From contig ML662442.1 in assembly GCA_007570785.1 (NCBI GenBank), forward strand, positions 35,537,818 to 35,601,817: a stretch of DNA of 64,000 nt, in the 5' to 3' direction. Positions 1-13,350 of this stretch are shown piece after piece. This DNA is from Antilocapra americana. Its lineage: Eukaryota; Chordata; Mammalia; Artiodactyla; Antilocapridae. How positions within the stretch are numbered: the stretch's first letter is position 1; each line of letters starts with the position of its first letter. The notes beneath the pieces were generated by a model. The model made no database searches, was not told the origin of the DNA, and saw nothing but the letters and a program-made list of their open reading frames with translations. The position numbers and the translations under genes are program-made.

Positions 1-1583
1 CAACAATGAGCTGATTAGATGCGAAGTTTCAGAAACATCCCTCTGCAGTGGGGATAATAAGTTGGTGAGTTTAAGACTGAAGACAGGGACACCAGTTAGT
101 AGACTTTCACAGTAATCCAAACAAGAGCTGTCAGTTGCTACCTTGGAAAGGAAATTGCAGTGAACCGGGATAAACTGAAACTCGTGGTGGGGAATAAGAA
201 GAGAGGCCAGAATGGCAAGTGAAATAAAAGGGATTCAGTGACCAGTTGAATATGAAGAGTTGCAAAGATGTAAGCTATTAGACTTGGAAAGATAGATGGC
301 CAAGACTGATAATTCAGAGTGGATTCTCTGTACCTCTTCAGGTGAAGTACCTGTGGATGCCAGAGATTTGAGTCTGTAGCTCAAGAGAAGAGATCAAGGC
401 TAGAAAAGCATTTCAATGTTTAGGAGATAGTTAAACCCACACAAGTAGACATCACCGTACAGATTGTGAAATGGCACACCAGTATTCCTACTGCCATTTT
501 GTTCAGCACTTCCTCTGTTTATGCTTGTCTTAGAGTTATTATTAAACGATCCCCTTTCACTCTCAAAAGTGTACTATTTAAATAAAGTGTAGGATCATGT
601 TACATAATGATTATCATCCTCACTTAACGGAACAGTATTCTAGGTAAACTATACTTTATGCCCTGTATAGTAAATGAAATTCTTGCCACCTTTACATCAA
701 ATGTGTGTCAGAATTAACTGCTGAGGTGAGTAAATGATTAATCCATTTGTAATGCTAAACATCAATGAGCTTATAGTTGTGAACTAATTTTTTAATAGTT
801 TTCCTTAGAGCAGGATGCACCTGTTTTACCATGTGCCCATATCATTATTTTCCTTCCATAATCAAAGTTAAAGGAAACCATAGAACTTTCAAATAAGGCA
901 TCACTGTATATTATATCCAGTAATTTTGCAGTTTAAAGTAACAGATGTTCCTCTTTGCTGCTGTCTTTTTTAAAATATGTATATCTTAGTGCCCTCTGGT
1001 GTTGGTCAGAAGAGCTTGTCTTTGAGTTATCCTCTAGCTGTCTTTCATTACTTCAGTGAATTCAGTTTCCATATCAAGAAATAAATGAACACAGTAATAA
1101 CAATAAACCTTTTCCCTTGAAGGATGAAGCCAAAGTCAAAAAGATGTGTATTGTATTTTGTAAATATAACTGAATTTAAACTGGACAAAAAATCAACCTC
1201 TTTAAAAATGTTTAAATGTTTTATAGGCCTGTGTCCCTATTTTTTAAAAGCAGGGAGGGATGACATAAAGAATAAGATTCATCTTATTTTCTGCATCATC
1301 TAATTTTAAAGTGACCACAAAGCTTGTGTTTCCAGAAAGCATTAGAACAGGGCAAGAGGGAGACTGAAATTGTGGGGAAAGAACACATGACTCAGATTGC
1401 TGTGTCCATTCAGACAGCGTGCGTTTCAGCGAAGGAGCTGCAGTGTTGCTGCACGGGGATCTTTGGAGGGATTTTGGATACAATGCCGATGAAAAGCTCC
1501 TGGGGCATGTGTTTGCTAGGATACCGTTTCTGCATTCTCCTCCTTGAAGGGCCAGTGGCTTGGGTTATGCTTTGTGGTGGTTG

Positions 1584-1684
1584 TTTAGTCCCTCAGTCAC
1601 GTCCAACCCTTTGTGACCCCATGGACTGCAGTGCTGGGCTCCTCTGTCCCTGGGATTTTGCAGACGAGACTACTGGAATGGGTT
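1584..1684 (-). repeat. Ruminant SINE (Bov-tA) tail fragment
   Basis: The text is the reverse complement of the Bov-tA 3' part: a degenerate 'ccctcagtcacgtccaac' start followed by 'gaccccatggactgcag'. It is diverged and truncated. Confidence 0.8.
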
Positions 1685-2020
1685 ACATAAAAACATTCCA
1701 GGTAAAATCATGGCCTAATCCTCCCACTGAAACAGGAGATGAAAGGAGAGAGATTTGAAACAGCCACTCTCCTGTTCTGGGGGCCTGACCAGCCCGCAGG
1801 TCACCTGGCAGTCCAGTCAGGTACAGCTCCTTTCTCACAGAGCTGAACCAGAAAGACACTGGACAAGGCAAGTGGGCTCTTAATCAAATGCCAGACTGAA
1901 GAAGTGTCCCACCTCTTAAATATAACCCACGATTCCATCTTTCTGATGCCAGAGTAAGTACCCATCCCCATGCTGTGCATCCAGGCCAGTGTCCTGGCCT
2001 TGAACCATTTTTTAAGACAT

Positions 2021-2230
2021 GCTTCGCTTGTGGCTCAGATAGTAAAGAATCTGGCTGCAAAGCGTGAGACCCAGGTTTGATCACTGAGTCAGGAACATCC
2101 CTTGGAGAAGGAAATGGCCTTCCACTCTGGTATTCTTGCCTAGAGAATTCCATGGACAGAGGTGCCTGGCGGGCTATAGTCTGTGGGGTCACAAAGAGTT
2201 GGACACAACCGAGTGACTACACTTTGACTT
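2021..2230 (+). repeat. Bov-tA SINE
   Basis: Full-length tRNA-derived ruminant SINE. It has the box-like head 'gtggctcagatagtaaag', the middle 'ggagaaggaaatggc' and the tail 'ggacacaaccgagtgac'. It is moderately diverged. Short open frames here are SINE artefacts. Confidence 0.9.
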
Positions 2231-2979
2231 TACTTTCTCTTCTGTCTTTACACACACACAAAGAAATACACATGTACACCTGCACGCCCACACATGCTTT
2301 CTTCTGGAGCCACATTTGAGTTAGGATTTCATCTTGACAGATCCTATGTGTGAGTTCTGAAACAGAGTTGAAAGAATGAAATCAGCCCCTCAGAGAAGAA
2401 CTTCATTCACTCTGAGCCAAAGCTGCTTGAGTAATTATTTGTACACAAGTGCCTTCAATGTTGATGGGAATTTGGAAGGCAGCACTGAAAATAGCGTTTA
2501 GCCTAGTGAGCATAATCTTTTCAATCTCTGTGGTAATTTAATTGCAGCAGTGGCTGGACCACCCAGAAGCCACTGGATGCATGGAACATTTTGAGATCTG
2601 CCTGCTTTCTCAACACATTTCCCTCTGAACCCTTAAGCATTTCAGTCAGCACAATGTCAAACTGATCAGCAGACATGAATAATTCACTAGTCTGTCATCT
2701 TGAGATACAGTAAAAATTCAAAGGTAGATTACTTATGAAAGATGGGTGGTTTGGATTGAACTGTGACTGGTGGCTTAGGAATAGAAATAGCATCTGTAAT
2801 TCTAAAGCTGGTCATCACATCCATCTTCACGCATGAGTCCATTTTCTATGTTACAGAACTTTCACATGTCAGGGAAATTTATGTTTACAGAATACATTAT
2901 GCTCACCTACCCCCACATGCACATACATAGCCTTTCCTTCTCATAAAATTAATCTGGTGTTTATACGGATTATTTATAG

Positions 2980-3091
2980 GAAAGCCAAGCTTCAAGAAAG
3001 GTCCAGTTGGCTCAGAAGGAAAGCATGGATACTATTAACCACGCAACTCAGCTTGCAGAGCAAGCCCACGATATGAGGGATAAAATCCAAG
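2980..3091 (+). CDS. LAMA4: LAMA4 exon 1 of window (coiled coil)
   Basis: 112 nt encoding residues 1-37 plus one base. It starts in phase 0 with ESQASRKVQLAQKES and ends RDKIQ. The acceptor is tttatag and the donor gtaaat. The frame was fixed by the only stop-free reading and by LAMA4 similarity. It belongs to the heptad-rich domain II that assembles with beta and gamma chains. Confidence 0.93.
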
Positions 3092-5927
3092 GTAAATATA
3101 CTCTCTACTGGTTCAGCTCCATGTCAAGGAATCACTCATGCTATTAACAGCAATAAAAGTAATGGCTACTGTTAGTGTTTAATGTGTGCCAGAACCTGTT
3201 GTTAGAGTGTTAGCGTTTCAAACTCATGTAAGATCTTCTTTCACATTTGTTTGGGACTTTTGAGCACTCATCTCCACTTACTGTCTATTTTCAATAATAA
3301 ATGTGGAGAGTAGAGGAAACAGTCCAGTGTTTAGGACTCCAGCAGGCAGCACAGCCAAAAGGAAAAAGAAAAAAGAATGGATGTAAAAAATTATTCCCTT
3401 TCCACACATTCCACAGAAGTGAAATGCCAATATTCCTTTCCAGTAGAGGAAGTGACACGCTATGCTGTCTCTAAAATGCAAGAGTTGAGTAGGAGTCACA
3501 TTTTTCTCAGTTATTCGCAGTGAAAACCCTGCCTCTAGAGTGGCAGTAACCTCCGCTAATCCAGGCCATCCTGACCTCTCTCTGTGATGCTGTCCTAAGA
3601 ACCAGGCAGGTGCACGCTCTGGTCGCCAGTCCAGAAGAAAAGCCAAGAGGGGGTGTGCAAGAGTTCTTTGCCTTAAAGCAGAAAACTGGCAGATTTTACC
3701 TTATTTCTTAAGGGTTTACTTACTTGTAGTCCAGCTTCTCATAAAATGCAGGCTGCATCTTGAAGACTGTTTTAATAGCACACTGGAAGCAAGCCTTCAG
3801 TTTACCAACAGAGAACAGGCGATTGCTTTGGTTCTAAGATAAAGAGGATTTTCTTGGGTTACAGTCTGCTAAGATACAGTATTTGTGTGTTTCCATAGCT
3901 TTTATTATCCTATATATTAAGAGCTGGATGACAACTACAAGTACATCTCAAGGGCACAATGACAGTAAAGGGACCCACAGTGGAAGATTCATATCTTTAT
4001 ACTGAGGTAGAGGGAGCATATTCCAGGACAAGGGATGTATTGAGCCAAGATTAATCATTTGCTGTTATTTCCTTTGGTGCCCATAATACATAATAAAAAC
4101 AAATGGTAGGCATTTCAAACATCCTCTGCTCCCATCTTTACTATTTCATGCTTTTGCATCTACCAATAAAATGTTCTTTCCCTATAATATTTTATAGTTA
4201 CAATTGATTTGTTCAAAAAGTAAGATTAAACCTAGATTAGCTGATCTCATCTAATTAAGAAATAAATGTCCCTCTCAGCAGCAGATAAAGCCAGCATCCA
4301 AGATCTTAGCCATTCAGGAAAAAAAAAAAAAACAGTTCACCTTTGCTGTCTAACTCAAATTTTGATTCTTGAGTATTTCATTTGGAAGAAATCTAAGCCT
4401 TCTTATTTGACCCTTAAGACATAGGATAAGAAGGAAAAAATACTAAAGAAATGTAAATAGAAAAAAGTAATTTCCATCAGTTTCTACCTTTTTAAAATAA
4501 TATATGAACAGCCTTCAAAGACCAGAAGCATAAATACTCTGTATTTCCTTTTTCTAATCTAGACCAGACATGGGTAAAATAAAATAAGCCAGATTGTAAA
4601 TATAATATCTGCATCAAAATGCCAAGGAATTCAGCATTGCCAATGCTAAATCTAAGGAAAAAATATATGTTTAGTTTATTTCAAGGGTTTATATTTTAGA
4701 CTTTACTTGAGAAACGAGTATTTAATTCCTTCATGAGTTTTGTTTAAGCATATCTTAGTTTCTCTAAAACTTTTATCAGTAATATTTACAACACTGAAAA
4801 CCTCTTCCCCCATTTATTTCCCTTGCTTCAGAATTCAGGGATGCTGTACAACACCAATAGTGTGTCATTCCTTATTCCCAACCATCTCTAAAATAACTAC
4901 TGGTGACCTTCAAGCTATTATCCGTATAAAATATAAGCCCTTATCCTGGTATGATTTATGTGAGACCAGTGTTGTTTACCCATCTTGTCTGACCAACCAC
5001 ATAGATCATAGTAAACCACAGAAAGACAATTTCATTTATGCCAGGAAGATAAAATGCTTCCTCCTGGAGCTACCATAGGACAAGGTGGCAATTACATAAC
5101 TTTCATCTGATCATATATAGTAGGAAGAGGGAGCCAGAGGCCTGCTCAGCTCTTCCAGTATTCAGACAACCCATCTAATGCCTCTGAGCCTCAGCAGTCC
5201 CTCTGGTTCTGAAATGGTTGCTACTTATGGATGGATGTAGGCTGAGAATGACCCAGAGTCAGAATGAAACAGTCTTGCCAGACAGTCATACCACAGAAGG
5301 CAAACAGCAGTTGCAAAAAGAAATGTGTATATTAATGAGCAGAAGCTCACATCCTGTTATAAGAAACCTCTGTATTATATCTAATCTGTACAACAATCTG
5401 AAAGACTCACTTGAACAGCCATCAGGATACACTCATTTTGGCTTAGAGCTTAGGTAAAATCCTTGGCTAAATTACAGTTAATATCTCCAGTGCCTCCTAT
5501 GTGTGACAGGCGATACATCAGAACATTTTCTCAAAATTATGTATTTTATTATATAAAAGATTGATCAAAGACCCTAGATTTGTGTTTCTTAAATATTAAT
5601 GTTTTTGAATCACAGTAAAATCAGACTCAACTGAAATCAGAGCAAGCTTTGTATTTATTCCACTCCTGTTCTGAAGTCGCCACATGAAAAGCAAAGAAGA
5701 GTGACTTCCTTTGGTTTAACCTCTCCCTGGAGTATATGATGAACTCCAGAGCCGACACCAGCATTCTCGACATGACCATCACCATGCTGTCTTTGCGTAG
5801 GGTCTCTGTCTCCGTTTTAAGATGAGCTCTGCCCATTGCCCTCGCTGTTTGTGTTTTCAGTGACGTCACTGTCAGACTCCCCATCACCTCTCCCTCCTGC
5901 CTTCGCTCACCGTGCCCTTCCTTTCAG
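3092..5927 (+). other. LAMA4: LAMA4 intron
   Basis: Mostly unique AT-rich sequence. A possible MIR relic lies around 3165-3235 and an A-run at about 4319-4333. No exon, RNA or recent mobile element was seen in 3300-5900. Confidence 0.75.
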
Positions 5928-6095
5928 AGATCAGTAGCAAGATGCTGTATTATGGGGAAGAGCAGGAACTTAGCTCTGAGGAAATCTCCGAGAAGCTGAT
6001 TTTGGCACAGAAGATGCTTGAGGAGATCCGACGCCGTCAGCCGTTCCTCACCCAACGGGAACTTGTGGACGAGGAGGCAGACGAAGCCTATGAAT
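5928..6095 (+). CDS. LAMA4: LAMA4 exon 2 of window (coiled coil)
   Basis: 168 nt, phase 1 at both ends. It encodes ISSKMLYYGEEQELSSEEI through ELVDEEADEAYE. The acceptor is ctttcag and the donor gtaggt. It is acidic and heptad-like, and its symmetric phase would keep frame if the exon were skipped. A longer open frame reads into the intron only by chance. Confidence 0.95.
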
Positions 6096-8595
6096 GTAGG
6101 TATATTCAACTTCTAGAGGCCAGCACATGTCTGCTTCCTTTGTGGGTCCAGGAGAGAACACCCAGTCACAAGGCAGCATTTGGTCAAAGCAACCAGTTCC
6201 CAATATTCAGAGTCACTGAGCATTTAAAGTGGCCTCAGGGAGTCCTTCAGGACAGCTTGACTATATATATAGACCAGGAATTTTAAATCCAGACCCAACC
6301 TTCAGCTTTTGAGAAACTGCTGAGTTTCACAAGGAATCTATAAGAGTTTACTCCTGAGGAGAAAAAATAGGAATGTAGCAGCTGGTGAAAAAACAGGGGA
6401 AGGAAAGCTAAGGGAAGCAATTGCCAAAACTTCAATAAGAGAGGTCTCATTGGGAAGGCAGTAAAGATGTAAGGAAGCCCAACAATATTCATATTCTAGT
6501 GTCCGTGAGTGACTTTTAATGACTTTGAAACCTCACTGGAAATTTAACGTTTCCTTTAATGATTAATGTAATTAACAAACCACAGTAGTATTAGTGAATC
6601 TATGACTTGGTCACTATATCAGTTATCAATTACTATCTCACAATCTTCCCCAAACATTAAAACAATAAGCATTTATCTGTTCATGATTTCATAGGTTGGC
6701 GATTTGGGTTGGACTCAACCTAGACAGGCCATCTCTGTTCCATGTGAGCTCACTCACATGTCTGGGGTCTTAGCTTGGATGGCTGGGCATCTCCCACCAT
6801 GTGGGGTTTTATTCTCAGGAAAGCTCACTGAGCTTGTTCATATGGCAGAAGCCTTCCAGAAGGGCAGGAATGGAAAGTATGAGGTCTCTCAAGGCCTGGC
6901 CTAGGAACTCAGCAATGCCATATTCATTCCGTTGGTCAAAGTGAAAGTCGATCAGTTGTGTCCAGCTCTTTGCAAGTCCATGGACTATACAGTCCATGGA
7001 ATTCTCCAGGCCAGAATACTGGAGTGGGTAGCCTTTCCCTTCTCCAGGAGATCTTCCCAACCCAGAAATAAAACCCAGATCTCCCACATTGCAGGCAAAT
7101 TCTTTACCAACTGAGCCATACGGGAAGCCCAAGAATACTGGAGTGGGTAGCCTATCCCTTCTCCAGGGGATCCTCCCAACCCAGGAATCAAACCAAGGTC
7201 TCATTACCAACTGAGGTATGAGCGAAGCCCTCTGTTAGTCAAAACCAGCCCAGATTTAAGGGCTGGGAAAAGACTCCACTCTTGATAGGAAAAGTTATAA
7301 AAAAAACTGTGTCCATTTTAATCTACACAGTCAACAAAAGAAGCTACAGGTTTGGGTATCATATTTTAGTTGTCACTGTTATTTCACAATGTTAAATTCA
7401 TCAATAATTCAAGAATTTTAGTAGTTATTGGTTTCACCTCTAAATCTTATTAGTTAACACACTGATAAGGAAGCACATGTATTATTATATTATCAATTTT
7501 TATACGTCTTTTTAGTTCTACATATTTTATCTTGTACATTTAAAAACATATAAGAAGGGATCTGAAGGCTTTGCCAGGTTGTAAAGGGGCCCATGATACA
7601 GAAAGGGTTAAGAACACCTACATTAGATCATTTTCCTACAATTGTCACTATCAACTTCTGTTAAAACTTATTGTGAATATTTTAATGGAGGAGGAGTATT
7701 TTTGGCTTAGAGGTGTATTGTGATAGCAGACTTACGAGGTCTTAGAAACAGTAAGAAATAAGGCAGAGTCTCAGGCCTGTTTCTGAGTCCAGATGAGGCC
7801 AGCAGTCAGGAAGGCTGGAGCTCTCCTGTCACAGCCAGATGCTTTGCCTATTTGGGGATTTAACAAGATTGCTCCAGGGAAGTGGAACCAAATACATCTC
7901 CCACTTAGCTGCCTTCCACCAGGTAAAGACATTTTTTTCAGCCACTTTCTCTACTCAGCCATGAACTTGTATCTTCTGCTCATGATGATGAAAGTAAATA
8001 CAAAACCCCAATAAGACAGACTGCTAGTCCCTAAAAATAGAATTAAGGTACAGAAGTAATGCATGTAACTCTGATTAGAGAATTAAGACATAGGCAAAGT
8101 TTAAGAATATTTCCTTGCATTTAATCTTCCAGAATAATGATTCCAGAATAATGATTAAGTTTGACCTAAGTAAAGGACCTAACTAAAACAGCTGCCTGGA
8201 GAGAATACAGAAGATGAGTGGTTGTACGTTTGCCAATAATAGACAAAATAATTGGAGATATCTCTTATAGTAAAACTGTAGTATATCCAAGTTTCATTTG
8301 TATGGTAAAACTATTAATAATCTGGGTAATAATAAACCTAGTTGAATGACATCATCCCACATAAAGCGTCATCTTGATAGGAAAACTCCCATGTTAGCTG
8401 ATGGTGGTCTAGGATGGTCCAGATCCTACAAAAGAGTATTTAAAACTTCAAATAATGGCGCCAATTTTGTGATCAACAGCTTCAGTCGCTATTGCGAAGA
8501 CATCACCTGCCAGATTTTCATCTTTGCTTCTGCGGGCTGGGATAGGAGGAGAAGGGAGAAGCCCAGACTGAGTTTCTGTGTACCTTTCTTGCCAG
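6096..8595 (+). other. LAMA4: LAMA4 intron
   Basis: Contains one antisense Bov-tA dimer (about 6935-7230). The rest shows no recognisable element, apart from a tiny tandem repeat at 8127-8155 (two copies of 'ttccagaataatga'). Confidence 0.75.
6935..7230 (-). repeat. Bov-tA SINE with duplicated head
   Basis: Reverse complement of a Bov-tA element followed by a second partial copy. The block 'aatactggagtgggtagcc' occurs twice (near 7016 and 7135), each time followed by 'cttctccagg'. This is a dimeric Bov-tA structure. Confidence 0.85.
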
Positions 8596-8789
8596 TGCTG
8601 AGCCAGGCTGAGAGTTGGCAGAGGCAGTACAATGACACTCGCTCTCTGTTTCCTGTGGTCCTGGAGCAGCTGGACGACTATAACGCCAAGTTGTCAGACC
8701 TCCAGGAGTCACTTGACCAGGCCCTTAACCACGTCAGGGATGCTGAAGACATGAACAGAGCCACAGCAGCCAGGCAGCGAGACCACGAG
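8596..8789 (+). CDS. LAMA4: LAMA4 exon 3 of window (coiled coil)
   Basis: 194 nt, residues 94-158: LLSQAESWQRQYNDTRSLF through ATAARQRDHE. The acceptor is ttgccag and the donor gtatgg. The first residue, Leu94, is split over the junction (T + TG). The segment VLEQLDDYNAKLSDLQESL shows clear heptads. NDT is a possible N-glycosylation sequon. Confidence 0.96.
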
Positions 8790-11390
8790 GTATGGTGGAT
8801 GCTAAATGTAAATGCATTGGGGGCGTATGTTAATACAACATGAAGTTATCCCAAGAAGAGACAGTTGGTAAACATTTTAAAAACATTGGTACATTTAACT
8901 CTTTATTTTTTAAATTATCTGCACATTTTTTGCCACCATCCTTTGCTAATACAAGTGTGTACAACTAAAATCAAGTTGAAACTGTTGCTGTTGTTTAGCT
9001 TGTGCATTGATTAAGAAGAATGTGGTTGTTCTTGGTGCTTCTGTCTGCCTGTGTTGAATGTATTTCTCTTGCAACTGAGCAAACAAGACATGATTCTTGT
9101 GTATAACTTCTTTTTATACACAAGATAAAATACCGAGAGCACTAAAAATCCCCAAACAACCCAGAACCATGTTTCCTGTAAGGATATGTGTGATTTTGGA
9201 AGGGCCTGATTAGCAAATCTCACAGCTTGACTGGTCAGCAGCTGCAGAGATAGGGAGACTAACTCAAGCTAAAGTCTTAAAATTACAAAGAGGTGAAAAA
9301 AAATTTCCCAGGCTTGACCAGAATTTGCCAAAGTGGTCACCTTACAGGGCCGGGATTTGTGCATGCCCACACCTCCAGATTTAGAACTGGTGGTGCTCAC
9401 ACTTCTACCCCAAGCACTTCTACATGCGCCCACACCATCACTGGGAATGATCATTTTCTGATCGGAAGACAAGTGTCTCTAAAAGCAGTGTCAGAAATAA
9501 GAAGCAGCTAAGAGCAAATTCATTACTTCAGTTATGTTATCAGCAAACCCAACTTAAATTAGGTTCTCCATCCTGATTTTCAGTCATCGCTACCTTTCAG
9601 TAAGTCGTCGTCAAATTTCCTAAATAAAAGTGAATTATACTTATTATCACTATTTTGCACCACTGCAGCAATCTCTTAGCCAATATTTTCTAGAATAATA
9701 ATGGTCAGGATAGCATTTTTGTTTAAAAACAAAAGTACGATTATCTTACACAACAAAATTATGAGTGCAATATAAAATAAGTTATTTAAGCAGAATTTAA
9801 GGAAGTTACTGGGACTCATCCTTATCCTTGAATTTTTCCCACCCTCACATCTCGTCAACCACAGGATCTGGCCCATTTTACCTTTGGAATATTTTTAACT
9901 ATCTTCCTTCTTTTCCATTCCTCTACAACTTCTTCAGTGTGGGCCTTTGTTATTTCTCAACTAAAACAGCCTCCTCCACTCCCCTCCATTCTTGCTTCTG
10001 TATTGCAATCATCTGCTAGTAGATGTCTCCCCCACTCACCATAAATGTTTTAATATCACATTTCACTGTAAGATCTACAGTATGGCTTAAAAAAAAAATA
10101 ACGCCAAAATTTCAATCCTTATACAAAACCAAAAATAACCACAAAGTTTAATCATTTTGATGTGTGCAAATAATAGACACACAACTAGTGATTAAATTAT
10201 TTATTTTGTCTTCCTACTCCCAATGTGAAAGGATAACAAAATAATAAAAATCTTTATTATTTCAAATCAGATGAATATGAGATTCTATTTAGGGACTCTG
10301 ATAAACTAAAGTTCCGCCTTCCCAAGACTTTCTCTGTCTCTTGTTTTTAAGTATGAGGAGACTTTTGTTTTATTTTTTGCATATATGAAGTGGATACTGA
10401 AGCATGCTGAAAAATGCTAATTATGTCATTTTTCACTAATTATTAGTTTCTAAATTTTCTTCTGTTCAAATTGTCTTTGAATCTTCTGTTCAAATATATT
10501 CTTCTGTGAGAATATATTTGTTTCAAAGCTAATTTTATTCATTTCTGTCTAATTCTTTATCTGGTGAGTGACAGAAACCCTTTAACATGAAGCATATTGT
10601 TTCCAGCTACTACCAATGAGCTTATCAGTGCTGTTTGCACATGGTTTTGAAGCTTGGTTGTTACTTCAGGATGTTAGCTGTGTTCCCATAAGGCGGCTCA
10701 GATAGACAAGCTTCTGGAAGGGGTCACATCTCAGATTCTGTAATGGGAAAACTGCTCTGAGAGATCTAGATAATACCAATCTTTTTCACCCTTCTTCCTT
10801 ACGTACTTTAAAATATTGCTTTTGTGCAGAGCTGTATAACTACCTGTCCTTGTGAAGACAAGAGCGGTTAACCCCAGACAGTCATACTGTATTAAACTTG
10901 ATGGATTTTGAAGGGAAATTGATTTTTTTTAAGTTCTTACTTTAAGAGGGTGTTCAAATGAGATGCTCTTCTGTCGCTAAACCTATGCCTTCCCTTGTAG
11001 CAAGGTATGTCAAGAAAATGGGTTTCATTCTTCTTTTCCACTAAATTAGAAAAGAGTCCAGGGAGTGAGATAGGACATTAACATGAACTTAAAAAGTTTT
11101 AAAATATGTCATTCAAGTATAGGCTTTTGTAATGATTTATGTGATATCATACCATAACAAAAATTTCAATTCCAATTTAAATTATTATTTCTAAAGTAAC
11201 TTCAGCTCATGTTTTATTCAGACTACAAAATGAGGCTTTTCCTTTTTATCCTCCTAAAGTTTCATTCTGTGTTCCTTTCAATCTCTGAAGTGCCACAATG
11301 TTTCTTCAGAATCACAACATCCCTCACTGTGAAACTCCAGAGTGATAAGTATAAATGAAAGTGTTCATCAGAAAATATATCCACACTTGG

Positions 11391-12478
11391 AAAAACCCAG
11401 TGGAAAAATGGAAATGTCTCCAAAGAAGACATGCAAAAGGCTAAGAGGCACATGAAAAAGATACTAACACCACTAATTATTAGAGAAATGCAAATCAAAA
11501 CTGCGATGAGCTATCAGTTCACACTGGTCAGAATGGCCATTATTAAAAAGTTTACAAATAACAAATGCTGGAGACAGTGTGGAGAAAAGGGAACCCTCCC
11601 ACAGTGTTGGTAGAAATATAAATTAGTGCAGCCACTATGGAAAGCAATGTGAAGGTGCCTTAAAAAACTAGCAGTAGAACTACCATATGACTCAGCAGTC
11701 CCACTCCTTGGCGTATACCTGGAGAAAATCACAATTCAAAAAGGTACATGCACCCTATTGTTCATAGCAACACTATTCACAATAGTGAAAACATTCCACT
11801 TAGGAAAATACCTAAATGTCCATTGGCAGATGAATAGATAAAGATGTGGTGTATACATACAGTGGAATACCGTGTATGTGTGCTCAGTAGTGTCCCATTC
11901 TTTGCGACCCCATGGACTGTAGCCTACCAGGTGTCTCTATCCATGGCATTTTCCAGGCAACATTATTGGAGTGGGTTGCTGTTTCTTTCTGCAATGGAAT
12001 AGTACTCCACCATAAAAAAGAACCAAATAATGCCATGTGCAGCAACATGGATGCAACTAGAGATTATCATTCCAAGTGAAGTTAAGTCAGAAAGAAAAAG
12101 ACAACTACAATATGATACCACTTATGTGGAATCTAAATATGGTACAAATGAACCTATCTCCAAAACAGAAACAGACTTGTAGACAGGGAGAACAGACTTC
12201 TGGTTGCCAAGGAGGGGTGTGGCAAGGGAGGGGGATGAACTTGGAGTTTGGGGTTGGTAGATATAAACTATTATATTTAGAATGGATAGACAACAAGTTC
12301 TAATGTATAGCTCAGGGATATTCAATATCCTGTGATAAAACCTAGTGGAAAAATAATATAAAACAATGTATATATATATATGTGTGTGTGTGTGTAACTG
12401 AGTCTCTTTGCTGTACAGCAGAGATAGCACAGCATTGTAAATCAACTATACTTCCATTTTAAAAAATTTGAAAAAAAA
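11391..12478 (+). mobile_element. L1 retrotransposon 3' end, sense to LAMA4
   Basis: Typical 3' end of artiodactyl L1. The ORF2 C-terminal part ([16 protein letters not shown], then [11 protein letters not shown]) is broken by stops, and is followed by 3' UTR and an A-rich tail at about 12463-12480. The 5' flank ends with 'aaaatatatccacacttgg' at 11372-11390. The same 19 bases return at 12837-12855, beyond the adjacent CHR-2 SINE. Confidence 0.88.
11873..11990 (-). repeat. Bov-tA tail fragment nested in L1
   Basis: Antisense SINE tail ('gctcagtagtgtcccattc', then 'gaccccatggactgtagcc') splitting the L1 body. The L1 words 'tggaata' sit on both sides (11863-11869 and 11995-12001) and form a short target-site duplication. 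Confidence 0.8.
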
Positions 12479-12489
12479 AAGGAAGAAAG

Positions 12490-12836
12490 AGCCCCCCTGG
12501 TGGCTCAGTGGTAAAGAGTCTACCAATGCAAGAGACACGGGTTCTATCCCTGGCCTGGGAAGATCCCGCAAGCTGCAGAACAGCTAAGCCTCTGTGCTGC
12601 AACTGCTGAGCCTGTGCTCTAGAGCCCGAGAGCTGCACCTACTGAGCCCACGTGCCGTGACTACTGAAGTCTGTGTGCTCCACAAGAGAAGACCCCTCAG
12701 TGAGAAGCCCGTGCACCACTACTGGAAAGTTGACCCTGCTTGCTGCAACTAGAGAAAAGCCCGCGCAGCAACGAAGACCCAGCACAGCCAAAAATAAATA
12801 AATAAAAATTTTAAATATTTTTTTTAAAAGAGGGAC
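12490..12836 (+). repeat. CHR-2 type SINE
   Basis: tRNA-Glu-derived cetartiodactyl SINE. It has the head 'cccctggtggctcagtgg', many 'actgagccc' and 'gcaacgaagacccagca' blocks, and the terminal 'aaataaataaataaaa'. It lies directly after the L1 A-tail. Confidence 0.85.
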
Positions 12837-13189
12837 AAAATATATCCACACTTGGGCAATTTACCTCTTCAAAACACCTGAGCATCTAACACAAAGACTA
12901 GGAAGATGCGAGATCAGAATTTTATGCTTTGACATTAGGGTCACTTTAAATTTCTGAAAGGACTTTAAGATTCTTTTGTATATACTTTATTCCTGTCCAG
13001 ATGAGCTATTTGTGCCTGGCCCAAAGTTAGCACATGATAAATGCTTTCTGGAATTAGGTCACTTTTCAGTGACTGCAAATACAGAGCCTGTGTTCAATCC
13101 CCTAGCCTTGGCCCCACTTCACATTTATGGAGAAAGAAGCAGAGGCCCTCTTTGGAGTGTCAGTTCTCTTTGATGTGGTGGCACTGTGA

Positions 13190-13350
13190 GTAATAATCAT
13201 AACTAAGTTCTTTGAAGCTCCTGATGAGATTACTTTCATTGTCTCCATTTTATAAATGAGAAAGCTGACCCTGGGCTGGGTGGAATTCCCCATTGTGGCA
13301 CAGCAATTCAGTGGTGGGTCTGAGATAGGATCTGTTTGAGTGCAGTGACA
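13190..13350 (+). repeat. MIR-like relic
   Basis: Diverged sequence with the MIR order 'gtctccattttataaatgag' followed by a region like 'cacagcaattcagtggtgg'. Old and partial. Confidence 0.5.

Larger units (their letters stand above)
1..2979 (+). other. LAMA4: LAMA4 intron (3' part)
   Basis: Intronic. It holds an antisense SINE tail near 1584-1684 and a Bov-tA SINE at 2021-2230. I see no exon that would join in phase to the exon at 2980, and nothing recognisable in 1-1580 or 2300-2950. Confidence 0.8.

Noticed and set aside
1324..1758. A 144-codon frame upstream of the first exon
   Set aside because: It runs into a SINE tail, has no recognisable domain and no phase-compatible splice junction to LAMA4.
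4740..5078. A 112-codon frame in the second intron
   Set aside because: No similarity that I recognise, AT-driven composition and no flanking gene structure.
5928..6286. Extension of LAMA4 exons into introns as longer open frames (also 8346-8843, 31741-32052, 40870-41277)
   Set aside because: The extra codons lie beyond good GT/AG sites, and the phases of neighbouring exons fit only the shorter borders.
12500..12560. tRNA-like heads in the SINEs
   Set aside because: They are SINE promoter regions derived from tRNA. None keeps a full cloverleaf, so no tRNA gene is called.
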